A stretch of DNA of 64,000 nt, taken from positions 5,925,512 to 5,989,511 of the forward strand of contig CM046350.1 of the NCBI GenBank assembly GCA_025403435.1, read 5' to 3'. Below are positions 35,901-47,288 of the stretch, piece by piece. The notes under the pieces were generated by a model. That model had not been told where the DNA came from. It saw only the letters and a list, made by a program, of their open reading frames with translations, and did no database searches. The position numbers and the translations under genes are program-made. The DNA is from Artocarpus heterophyllus (taxonomy: Eukaryota > Streptophyta > Magnoliopsida > Rosales > Moraceae). Each line of letters starts with the position of its first letter. The first letter of the stretch is position 1.

Positions 35901-38900
35901 ATGGGACAAGTAAATCAGCTTTCCAACTAAGCGTTGATATTGAGATCGGTTAGCTTCTTCTTCTTCCTTGCTCTTACCAAACTTTATATTCGCATCAATT
36001 GGAGTATCGACAGGCCTACATCCACTCATCCCAGTCTCATTTAATAAATCTAGGATGTATTTTCGTTGGGACACACATATTCCCTTCTTTGATCTAGCAA
36101 CCTCCATTCCTAAGAAATACTTGAGAGCTCCCAGGTCTTTGATCTCAAATTCTTTGGCCAAGTTTTCCTTTAACCGACCAATCTCAGCACAATCATTTCC
36201 TGTTAGGATAATATCATCAACATATACTATCAAAACAGTTACCTTCCCATTATCTGAGTGCTTTATAAACATTGTATGATCGGTTTGAGCTTGGCTATAT
36301 CCCTGTTGTTTTATTGACTGGGCGAATCTGTCAAACCAGGCCCTGGGAGACTGTTTAAGGCCATACAAGGATTTCTTTAGTTTGCAGACCTTTGAACCGA
36401 ATTTTCCTTCAAAGCCTGGTGGGACATCCATAAACACTTCTTCTTCCAAGTCACCGTTGAGAAAGGCATTCTTCACGTCCAGTTGTTGAAGTTGCCAGTC
36501 AAGGTTTGCAGCAACCGATAACAAGACTCTAATAGTGTTCAACTTAGCCACTGGAGCAAAAGTCTCGTTGTAATCAATGCCATAAGTTTGAGTGAAACCC
36601 TTGGCCACCAAGCGAGCCTTATACCTTTCAAGAGTTCCATCAGCATTGTACTTTATAGTAAATACCCACTTGCATCCAACTGTCGCCTTTCCCCTTGGCA
36701 AGTCCACCAATTCCCATGTCCGATTCTTCTCTAGAGCATCCATCTCTTCAAAGACAGCTTCTCTCCATTTTGGGATCTGTAGAGCAACCTGAACATCTTT
36801 TGGAATCTCCACAAGAGAAAGTTGTGAGGTAAAACAAAGAAATGATGGTGAGAGTTTGTTATACGAAACAAATTTGGACATAGGATATTTTGTACAAGTC
36901 CTGACACCTTTACGGAGAGCAATTGGAACATCTAAATCACTAGGGGAGTTTGACTGAGTACTACTTGGTGAATTTGGATTAGTTTCCGGTTCAGTTTCAT
37001 GGCTTTGCAGGGAATCTTTGGCCTCCATTTCCTTTGTTGGGTACTTCCTTGTGTAAACCTGTCCAAAAATATTTTTTAAGTCTACATTTCCCCTCCCGTT
37101 TTCAAGATCAGGAATTGGTAAAGAATTAGAAGGCTCGGTTGGGGTTTTCTCTTTTTGAACATTTTGATTTTCAGATCCTTTGTTTTGGAGAAAATTTTCA
37201 CCATTTTTATCTGCACTTGAATTCGGTGTACCTTGGAAACAACTACTATCATCTACCAAAATCTGATGAAAATTCGAACCCATATCTGGATTAATATCCA
37301 ATTTTTCCAAAATATTATTATCCAAATATACATTCGAATCTTCATCTAATTTCTCCCCCTGAAGATGAGAGCCAAAGAATGATTTATTTTCAAAAAATGA
37401 GACGTCCATAGTGACAAAATATTTTTTGGAAATGGGGTCATAACACCAATATCCTTTCTGTGTTGATGCATATCCTAGGAAAATGCATTTTATGGCTCGT
37501 GGGTCAAGTTTCCCTCGGGTCTTGTCATTGTTATGCACAAATACCACACATCCAAATATCTTGATGGGTAAATTTGATGTAAGCCGAGAAGTTGGATACT
37601 GCTTATTAAAAACTTGTAACGGGGTTTGAAAATTCAAGATTTTTGAGGGCATTCGGTTAATAAGATAGGTTACTGTAAGGATTGCATCTCCCAAAAGTGT
37701 TTTGGTACATTTTTTGCAAACAATAAAGCACGTCCTACTTCAAGAAGGTGTTTATTTTTTCTTTCAGCAATCTCATTTTGTTGGGGAGTATCATTACAGG
37801 AACTATGATGAATAATCCCCTTTTCAAGGAAAAAATGCCCCAAAACTCTATTGAAATATTCTTTGCCATTATCACTCCGAAACATTTGAATGTTTTTTTG
37901 AAATTGAGTTTGAACCATATTGTAAAAATTCTTAAATATCCCTTCTACTTCTCATTTTTCTTTCATCAAATATACCCAACTTACCCTACTATGATCATCA
38001 ATAAATGTAACAAACCATTTTTTTTCCTGAAAGTGTGGGAGTCCTTGATGGCCCCCACACGTCACTATGTATAAGAGAGAGAGATTCAGTTGGTTGATAT
38101 GGACAAGGAGGATAGGTAGAACGATGTAATTTTGCCAAGGCACAAATTTCACACTGAAATAATGAAGGATTTTTATCTCTGAATAAACTTGGAAACAATC
38201 GTTTCAAGTATAAAAAATTCGGATGTCCTAATCTGTAATGCCATAATAAAATTTCTTGATCATGTGAGTCAAAGATAGACTTAAAACAAACATTTTGAAC
38301 ATTATTACTTGGTGTTGATCCAACTTCAAGGAAATAAAGGCCTCCATATTCCCTAGCATTGTCAATCGTCTTCCCCGATACTATTTCCTGAAATTCACAG
38401 AATGATGGATAAAAATTAGCTTGGCATTTTTTATCAGTGGTTAGTTTACTTATGGACAACAGATTACAAGACAACTTAGGGACATGAAGAACATTATGGA
38501 GAGTTAAGAAAGGTGAAATTTTTATTGAACCAATTCCTGCTATTGCTGAAAAAGATCCATCGGCAATTTTGATTTTTCTATTCCTTGCACATGGACTATA
38601 AGATAAGAATAATTGAGAATAACTTGTCATGTGATCAGTTGCACCGGAATCGATGATCCAGGTGTTTTGAGGATCTATTTTGACACTAGAAAGGGCAATA
38701 TTTAGAGGACTACCTTGGTGGGCTAAAGAACTGGAAGGATTTATTGAGAATTGTGGAGATTTTAAAAGTTTGTAGAGGTGCTCCAGCTGATCCTTTGTGA
38801 AAGGAGATGCCTCTGAATTGACAACTTGCTCTTTTGAATCATCGGTTGTGGTTTGGGGAGCTCGTCCTTCTGGTTTCTTCTTCCAATTTGCTAGTTTTCC

Positions 38901-41071
38901 ATGTAATTTCCAGCACGTCTCTTGTATGCCACGGTTTTTTACAGTGGTCGCACCATGGTTTCCCTCACATTTCTCTCTCCCTTTCTACACCCTGTGTCGC
39001 CAAGGCAGATTTTTTAGGTTCAATATTTGCAGCAGATGTCAAGCCCCTTGACATAATGTTCTTCCTAGCTTCTTCTTGTCTCACTTCGGACAAGACTTCG
39101 CGGATTGATGGCAGCGGCTTGTGACCAAGAATCCTTCCTTTTACTTCATCAAGAGTCTGATTAACACCAGCCAGAAACATACAAACACGATCATTTTCTT
39201 CGCGTTTACCGTATCTTGCTTTGTCATTAGCATTCTCCCAAACATCATCATAACATTGATCCAATTCCTGCCATAAGGTCACCATTTCGTTGTAGTAAAT
39301 AGTAACCTCACGATCTCCTTGTTTGGATTGCCAAAGCTTGGTTTTTAATTCAAATATTTGGTTTGAATTTTCTAGGTCTGAATAAGTTTCCCGGATTGCC
39401 TCCCAAATGTCCTTTGCGGATGGTAAAAACATATTTGGTTTGGCGATGGCTGTCTCCATTGAATTAAGAAGCCAAGCCATAACTAGAGAATTCTCAGACC
39501 GCCATACTCGGAACATCGTATTATCTTCACTCGGTTTTTTTGCTTCACCAGTCAGGTATCCCAATTTTCCTCTGCCATCTACAGCAAGTTTGACAGATTG
39601 GGACCATTCCAAATAATTCTTCCCGTTTAATTTGTGAACGGTTATTTGTAAGGAGGAATTAGCCGCAACCTGGTCAATACTGCTTGTTGCCATTGTTGTT
39701 GGTGTGGAAGAGGTGCCAGAGGTGACTTCGGAGAAGGTCTTCTGCTGTGAAGGAGTCGTCGCCATCTTTCTGAAATGAGAAGAGCAGATTTTCTGGTGAG
39801 AGGCAAACTAGAACCTGGGCTCTGGTACCATGAAAGTTTTTTTGAAAAAAGGAGACTGAATTTTATTCATTTTTGTTCTACATTACAAACGTTTAGCAAA
39901 AGGATTTAAATAGCACTAGGACAGTTACAATCCTTGATTGACTCCCTAATTTTCTGCTAAAGGATGAGGATCCTATTGACAACCCGGACACTAGAAATCA
40001 AGACAATTGATTGACAATCCAGACACTAGAAATCAGGACAATTGACAACCCTGATTTATTTCAATAAAAAAGGAAACTAAAAATTAGGAAAAAATAAAAA
40101 CAAATTAGGACCAAATCTCCTAACTTTCCGACAATTGACCTGGCCAATTTCCAAAGAATTTGGTTAGCAGTCAAATATAAATCTACAAGATCCACTCAAA
40201 GCAGTTTACTTCCCGTCACCACTTTTTTTTAATGTATATCTCATTACGTACTATGTAGCAATGATTTATTTTGCTTATTATTGTTGCTTACACAGCTGAA
40301 CTTAGATAGACTGCTTGCAAAGATGTGGGAAGAAATGGGTCTTGTTAGAGTTTATACAAAGCCGCAAGGCCAGCAACCTGATTACGCCGATCCTGCAGTG
40401 CTGTCCGCAGTATGTTTCAATCCTTCTGGGGCATTTTCTCAATTTTTTATTATCGGCATATTTTTATATTAGCCTCAAATTTCTGGTTCTCTCTTCTCTT
40501 AGTGACTGCTTTCTTCTTGGTTTGTCTTTACAGGATAGAGGTGGCTGCACTGTGGAACACTTCTGTAACCACATACACAGGAGTCTAGTGAAGGATGTTA
40601 AATACGTGCTAGTCTGGGGTACAAGTGCTAGGCATTACCCTCAGCATTGTGGTCTTGGTCATGCTCTTCAGGACGAGGATGTGGTTCAAATTGTTAAGAA
40701 GAAGGTAAACTTACTTCTTTCGTTTAGTTAGTTGTTCACTTGAAGGTAGACCGGCACTACTTACCTGGCTGCTATAAATAACATGGAAAGTGAGGAAATT
40801 CTTGGAGTTTCTAGATCTTATATTCCTTCTTGTTTGAAATATCTGTTTAGATTTCTGAATGTTTATTTTCAGCTAGATGGGAAGTTGAATTTAGAAAGTT
40901 AGAACCATTCCAACTTTCAACTTCTCCCGAGCTTATATAATTGAATACTTGATATGTGTGATTCTCTTCCTCCAGGAAAAGGAAGAGGGTGGAAGGGGTC
41001 GGTTCAAGTCACATTCAACCACTCCAGCTCGAATATCTGACAGAGCGAAGAAGGCTCCATTGAAGACATAA
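32953..41071 (+). CDS. Developmentally regulated GTP-binding protein (DRG family)
   Basis: Conserved cytosolic Obg/DRG-type GTPase, which in yeast and animals works with a DFRP partner on ribosomes. Eleven exons: 32953-33022, 33126-33193, 33371-33447, 33586-33766, 33906-33962, 34130-34204, 34347-34466, 34681-34851, 40296-40409, 40534-40704, 40976-41071. They give 399 residues without a break, the full family length. Visible: N-terminal helical region [21 protein letters not shown]1 GFPSVGKS (69-76); [13 protein letters not shown]3 DLPG (115-118); G4 NKID (246-249); a C-terminal TGS domain (about 290-368) with [16 protein letters not shown] and [11 protein letters not shown]; basic tail. Two introns, after exons 2 and 8, begin with GC instead of GT. 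Intron 8 is 5.4 kb because of a Copia insertion in antisense. The plant DRG2/DRG3 type fits best. Confidence 0.96.
34922..35260 (-). repeat. 3' LTR of the DRG-intron Copia element
   Basis: 339 bp, TGTCGGAAAGTTAGG at its start and CTTTCA at its end in element orientation. It holds three full copies of a 35-bp unit beginning ATTGACAACC (35067, 35102, 35137) plus a partial fourth. Confidence 0.92.
35261..35268 (-). other. Polypurine tract of the DRG-intron Copia element
   Basis: GAGGGGGAG-type purine run directly before the 3' LTR; the pol stop codon TGA overlaps its start. Confidence 0.85.
35268..39765 (-). pseudogene. Gag-pol of the DRG-intron Copia element, nearly intact
   Basis: Gag starts at 39765 ([37 protein letters not shown]) and runs 266 codons to a stop at 38965. 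The zinc-knuckle region [12 protein letters not shown] follows with a frameshift. Protease [12 protein letters not shown] has its catalytic Asp. GAG-pre-integrase ([20 protein letters not shown]) and the integrase ([44 protein letters not shown]) follow. An 808-codon frame (35268-37694) then covers the integrase end, RT ([35 protein letters not shown]) and RNase H ([20 protein letters not shown]), ending IDIYAPT. Breaks: the gag stop, a frameshift at an A8 run (about 38020), one near 37950 and one near 37690. Confidence 0.92.
39818..39830 (-). other. Primer binding site of the DRG-intron Copia element (tRNA-iMet type)
   Basis: TGGTACCAGAGCC directly after the 5' LTR. It differs at one base from the initiator-Met-tRNA complement. 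Confidence 0.84.
39831..40133 (-). repeat. 5' LTR of the DRG-intron Copia element
   Basis: 303 bp, highly similar to the 3' LTR but with two full copies of the 35-bp unit (39975, 40010) instead of three, which accounts for the length difference. Confidence 0.92.
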
Positions 41072-42560
41072 TACTGCTTAAGGGTTCTTGCCGTCCGTAC
41101 AGAAGCTATTTTATGAGAAGCGGCATCGAGATATCCAAAGAGGTCAACTGGCTATGCAATTAGCATCATTCAGAATGTGACGAATCTAGTAGTAGGTTTT
41201 CTCGTGCTTCAATCAGTCTGCTCATCAAAATTGGTAGACTTATGGATCCAAATGTTGTAATCTTCATCATGAAGGTCTTGAAACTTCATAGGTAGCGGCG
41301 TGCCACATTATAATTTATCGGTTTGGAAATACGAGGATTATGTTTTATAAGTTGTTTTGACTCCATATTTTAATTTAGAAGCTGCGATGAGAATTTTTGT
41401 TAAGTTGCTTAAGAAACCATCATCTTATAAGTTTGAATACCTTCCTTCCTTATACTCCTAAGTTTATAAGGTTGGTTGTTTGTTTGCGGAGTCCAAGTTC
41501 TTCGCAAAGCCATTCAACTTTTTGCTCATCTGGCTGAGAGTGTATTTGGGAATCAAGGTTTAATTTCAGTCAATGATCACAATGTACAGTATAAAGCAAA
41601 AATGTCAAAGTATATAGCCCTCACGCACTTTAGTGTTGAAGTGCCAACTTCAAGTTTCAATTTAGTTTTTAAACACTACAAGTTTCGTTGATTTTTCCCA
41701 AAACTTGAGCTCAAACTCTTGAACTTTAGATCATTTCAAGTTTTTTATCATCCTATCTTAACCAGTAACGCTTGGTAAACCAATTTCTTGCGTCTTTTCT
41801 TAGATCATTGAGGGAGAGTTTGCACGTGGTTTAAATGCTATAGTGTGTTAGTATAAAGTCCATATAAACATGTCTGCTCAAGGAACATGATATGATCAAC
41901 AATAATAACAATAAAATTTGGTCACCCCGTCACTTCTACCTCCAGTGTCTTTCACATCAGAACTTGAAATCCAGCTACGTCCGGGAGAAAGAGTGAAAAA
42001 GGACAACTCTATATCGTGAAGAAGAGAGATGCTGGAGATTGATTTCCACTCGCCTTTCGCGGTAAGGATCCCAACACAACTGAATTTTCATGTAACTTTG
42101 ACCATTTGGGAAAATAAGACTATTTTGGGTTAGGATTTGATAAATTCCGGATTTATTTTGAAGGTTTTAGGTCATAACATTTATAATGAATGAATCTCAT
42201 CCTCCAAGGATTCGCTTAAAGCCAATTTTACATAGAATTTGAATGGGTAGAACATAGATTATGATTTTGGAAGTTTTACCCTGAGCTTTGGCAGCGATTG
42301 TTTTGCATTTCTATATATTGAAACTGGTCAAATTTAATATAGATATAAGGACTGGTTCGAGGACTTCACAACAGTATATAGATCATCCAAATCAGACCAA
42401 CGATAAGAAAAAACAGTTTCGATTCTGCGACAACATGCAACTTATGAGCATTGCAGCATCTCGTCCTCAGGTTTGGTGCGTGACACAAACAACAAAATCA
42501 ACAATCCTTTAAAAAGTAGTATACTTCATCAAAAATGAAAAAAGTAGTAGAGGTGCTTAC
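41072..42560. other. DRG 3' UTR and intergenic DNA
   Basis: 41072 to about 41400 is the likely DRG 3' UTR. The rest holds short frames with no recognised family. I see nothing definite. Confidence 0.4.
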
Positions 42561-43011
42561 TTTCCTATGCCTAGCCTTGAGCTTCCCAGCTGGTTTAAAG
42601 ACGCATCAAGTATTATACAAGCAGCCATTACTCCATTCGGGCATTGACCCACCAATGATTGTGATCTGGTGACAAAGTGCAGCTTCAGATAACATGGAAA
42701 ATGCCAGAGCGGCGTCCTTGTAATCAAAGTTTTAGCCGTGTTTCGCAAAGTAATTAGCTGAATAAGGACAACTCCACATTACATTTTTTTCATTTTTGTG
42801 AAGAAGCAAAGAAAAATCTGTTTGGAACTGAAACAGTTGAATGATTTTAAACAGTTTATATACAGAAAAGCATGGGGAAGTGAAGTGAACTCACCGGTAA
42901 AACGACAAGCGTTGCGCCACGCTCGGCAGAAAATTGGATTAAACTAAGGGCATGATCTATGTTCTCTTTCTTGTCCGGAGTAACAACTAATTGGCAAAGT
43001 GAAATCTTAAA
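42561..43011 (-). pseudogene. Nitrilase-like (omega-amidase type) gene relic, two exons
   Basis: Exon A (42895-43011) reads FKISLCQLVVTPDKKENIDH then GATLVVLP, the N-terminal strand and helix of carbon-nitrogen hydrolases. Exon B (42561-42716) reads DAALAFSMLSEAA, ITIIGGSMPEWSNGCLYNT, stop, CVFKPAGKLKARHRK, the next conserved block of plant nitrilase-like/omega-amidase proteins. In exon B a TGA replaces the Cys codon expected after LYNT. The exon between them, with the catalytic Glu, and everything downstream (catalytic Lys and Cys) were not found, nor was a start. The intron borders still look like GT and AG. Family assignment is from remembered motifs. Confidence 0.68.
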
Positions 43012-46000
43012 CTGTTTCCAGAGCAGAAGAAACTTTGTTCACGTACGTCCCAATATTATTGTAAAAGGGCTCATAGACGAAGTTGCAAATGAATGATTTG
43101 GAAGAATGCAAATTCTATTATCTTTTCTTTAACTCCGAACTAATAGGGCATTTGGGAAGATAGTTGTTACAGTTAATTAGAACAAAAAAGGTTTTGTTTG
43201 GCGTAGTCGTTCCAACTCTATGGTAGTTTCAACTACTATAGTGTAAAATTCTCATGTGCTGCAATACAAAACAAAAATATGCTACAACAATTCGGTCTAA
43301 TTTTTTATTTTAACCGTAATGCCAAACGCATACAAATAGTATAATATGTGAGAGAAATCAACGTAGAAAAGTTGGTTGGGACCATAATTTGCAGTTCAAT
43401 CGTGCAAACCACTATTAGATCTGAATTCCAAAGAAGAGAATGACTTGCCAATATGAGCTAATATACATTCGAAGTTAAAGGATACTAAAGTCGAACCTTT
43501 GTGATAATTGGTAGCTCCAAGGAATCCGACATAGCAACACCAATATCCTTTCAGCCTCCACTATTAAGAAATCATGCAAAATGGAAATTAATCAATTATT
43601 CATAGCACTTTAATTTTAATGAATCATTCTTGAATTTATTTATTTATTATTATTATTTTTTTTTTTACCAATTTTGATCCTGACTATAAAATTGACAATA
43701 AATTTTTATAATTGAAAGAAGAGACAAATAAACAAATAAATATTTTCTAGCTTAAATAAATAACATTATCGACAAAGAAAATCAAACACCCACATAAACA
43801 ATGATTTGGTGATCAATCAAAGGTTTAAAGATCAAATTCACGAATTTTACAAGTTTCACATATAGAAAGAGAGAGACTTCAATCCATTACAACATTATTA
43901 TATTCAATAAGGGTACAGATTTTCCAAATTTTTCCCCCAGGATGGGAAAAGATTACAAATCAATCGGAGCGGGAGGTAGAGAGAGAAGGAAAGCGGAGGA
44001 AAGAGAAGATGCGGCGGCGGAGAAGACGGAGAGGGAAGCAGAAGAGGAGGTCAAGGACTTGAAGGCTACTCAATCGCTCTGGATTGCAGGCTATGTATTG
44101 CCATAAATTTGCTGATACGTTTGCCACTATCAACACTATCTGGCTGTTCAACACCATCTCTCTCTCTAAAATTATGGTGACAAAGATTCAGACGCAACTA
44201 CGACAGAACTCGAAGTAACTTCTATCAAGGACCTAGTCACAGTTTCAAGCGGTAATCTAGTAGGAATCTATGTGGTCTTGACTACTACAGTTTGGTCACC
44301 TGTGAAGTTTTAGGCCTTTATTTTTCGTTTCCATTGGGCCAAATGTTATGTAGGAGATTGAAAGAGTCGAAAAACCTTTCTTTGTTCTTGAAGGCCCTTT
44401 TCCACTATCTTTGGTTGCCCCATTTAGGGTCTCCCAGCTGTTTTGCTAACAATCTCGCAATGGCACTGTATTATATCAAAGGACCCAACAAAGAGGGAAA
44501 AGAAAAAAAAGAGGAATTTTCGTAATAGTGATATTTTAAGACTTATTTTTTATAAATGCTATACATGTTTATTTATAGTATAACTTATAGGGTGTTTGAC
44601 AGTGTATTTAGAACTGGTTTTATCGTAGCATGTAAGAGCTTTACACTATTTGTAATTGAGAAAGTGGTTTAGACCACTGGTTTAGACCACTTTTACCAAC
44701 TACCCTTTTAATATATAATGTAAATGATAATGTGGCATGAATAAAAATAATTTTTAAGAGTGTGACATAATATGTAATTTTCTCCCAAAAAAAATGGCAA
44801 ATTAACTTTGATCGAAATATTTAAGGATGAGGAATGCTAATTGCACAAGAAATGTTGATACTCAGTGTCCAAAATCATTCACAAATAGAAAATAAGTCTT
44901 ACAACATGGTTTACTTTTATTAATTATGGTGTTTAATACTGAAAGCATTCAGAAGTATTTTTTTAATTGCAATTGGAGGTATCAAATCTGGCGGACTCGA
45001 AGCCTACATGGGCACAAGGCCGAGTTAGGCCAACCTGTATTTTCACAGGGAAATATAATTTTTTTTAAATCTAACCATGTCCACCTGGCATGGCCCAAGG
45101 ACTTACGGCAAGCATAAAAGACCTGGGCTGGTCTATTCGGTCTGCCTTAAATTAACACCTCTGATTTCAAGGCATGAGTGAAAGATTTGGGCCTCTTATT
45201 ACTAAGTCGGTGCCACAACAAGGCCCACAAAATTCCGTAGCATAGATCTTGCACTCTTACTACTTCTGATTGCATTTAACATTGAGAAAATTAGATCCTA
45301 TGCCTCGAATTTAAAAGTTATGTTTTATTAATGCCACAATTAGAAATTATTATACCATATTATCATTTGTATTGTATATTAAGTTATGTAACAAATAAAT
45401 ATGTATAGTATTTATAAAAAATAAATATTAAAATATGACATTTATAAAAATTCCTCGCAGAGAAAATTTCTCTCAGGATAATAAAGGCCCCAAAAATTAA
45501 AAAAGGGCATTAATAAGAATAAAAGTGCAAGGAAAATTTTCGGCCAGAGATCTGGTATGGCATAAATAATTACGTAATTTTAAAGTTTCTTATGGTCATA
45601 ATAAAAAACAAAAAAATCCTCTACAATTAGAAAAAGTATGCTAAAAATTTACCACCACAGGAAGTAGAAACAGAAGAAAAAGAAAAATGTTTATTTGTGA
45701 CTTTTACTCCGCATGATTTTGGCTGCATTAACATTAACCTAAAAGGGCATCTTTTCACATCATGCACATAGAATATCCACTATCCAGCATGCTGATAATG
45801 TAAAATGGAGAAAAGGACATCAAAAGATTAGATTTCTTCAACTGTTGGCTGGTCTTCTCTTACACCAATTATTCACATCTCAATAGTTTAAGTTGTGTAA
45901 CTGATAAACGAAACATTTTGCTACCATAGTCAGAATATTTGGCCATGATTAGTTTGAAGCTTCAAATCAGTCCAAGCTACAAAATCGACGCAACAAAGAA

Positions 46001-46600
46001 GTTCCTAATTCGTTTTCACCATTTAGTGAACTTCAATTTATGATACAGAATCCTGATTTGGAAATAAGTAATATATGGCTTTTCAAATTAAGGAAAGACT
46101 TTTCCACTCAAAGTATTTTGCAAAATGTGTTGAAACTTTGTCATTGTATGGTATTTGTACAATCAAACAAGTTTTAGTCTCAGTTAACTGTAGCTAAGAA
46201 AGGACAAACAGCTAACATTGGCTGTAGACAATCCCGTTGCTCTCATTTTGCATGACTACAATTTCTAGCTCAACTTCAAATATATAGAAGGTGTTAGGTC
46301 CACATTACACTGATATGAAACTTACACTTTAGAACCAATATTATGAATGACATAAACCAACTATATTCTCAAAAGGGTACTTTTCACTACCAATCAACAC
46401 TCAAAAAACTTAACAAAATTCTATAGCCAACCCAAAAGTAGCATATTATATTGGGTGTTAGAGTATGGTAACTCGAATTCAGTTTGGCTCGACTCGAAAA
46501 GCTCACGGTGCGACAAATTTGTGGTGAAAAACAAATGTGAGATTTTTCATGAGATCTGTAATGGTAGTAGAGGGATCGGGCCTCCCGTAGCACACCACTG
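43012..46600. other. Intergenic, with MITE-like pieces
   Basis: A segment at about 43190-43332 has TTTGGCGTAGTCG / TAATGCCAAACGC ends and the dispersed GTGTAAAATTCTCATGTGCT core. A related stretch at 44588-44700 begins GGGTGTTTGACAGTG. 43960-44160 is GA-rich, with a 65-codon minus frame that I do not recognise. 44900-45200 and 45300-46600 show no gene. Confidence 0.4.
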
Positions 46601-47257
46601 ATCTCGCAGTGTTCTCACGGTACGGACCGTTGTGTTTTTGGACCGTTTAGTTTATGTTTTTGAGCCCATAGGGTTTTGTTTATACCTATATATATATAAT
46701 GTATTGCATTAAGTTTTGATTATTAGCAAATTTTTAACCTTCTTAATGCCTATATTGTAACTTTAATGAGTTTAATGATTTTTTTCTCCTCTGTCTATGG
46801 TTTTTTTCTATTTTGGATTTCCACGTAAATTTTCTGTGTGTTTTTGTTCTTTGTTTTTATTGCATTATTTTCATAACATTAGGTGATGAAGTGAATCATG
46901 GATCACACATGCTTGACCATGAATTTCAAAGATTCACCCAACTATAAAGACAGAAAAGTTTGAAGATTGGTGAACTAATAAAGAACAAACACTGGTTCAG
47001 TTAACAAACTGTAACATCAGTCTCATTTCCACCCATGTTGTATTATAATTTCAAGTTGACACACACCAAGAAGACCAAGTATTGTGCTAATTCATCAATA
47101 TAAATCTGAACAACTGAAAACGAAACTTCAATAATGGTGCATTTTCAAGGCAGGCCATGCGGTTGTTTGTGACCTGACACTGGTGTGCCACATTAAGCAC
47201 AAGGGGCGTTGAGTGGGGCACAAAATACTATATCCCACTTCAATATATCTATATCTA

Positions 47258-47288
<31 letters not shown>

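Larger units (their letters stand above)
34922..40133 (-). mobile_element. Copia LTR retrotransposon inside DRG intron 8
   Basis: 5.2 kb, antisense to the host gene, with perfect target duplication ATTGA (34917-34921 and 40134-40138). LTRs 34922-35260 and 39831-40133; primer site 39818-39830; polypurine tract 35261-35268. Gag-pol is almost whole, with a few frameshifts and a stop. It is the best preserved element in the window. The splice acceptor and branch region of intron 8 lie beyond it, and the host reading frame is untouched. Confidence 0.94.

Noticed and set aside
36592..36792. Plus-strand frames within the Copia elements (also 18078-18494, 21618-21998)
   Set aside because: They are antisense shadows of RT, RNase H and integrase.
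43960..44160. 65-codon minus frame and Arg-rich plus frame
   Set aside because: Both are produced by a GA-rich tract; no family motif and no splice-supported extension.
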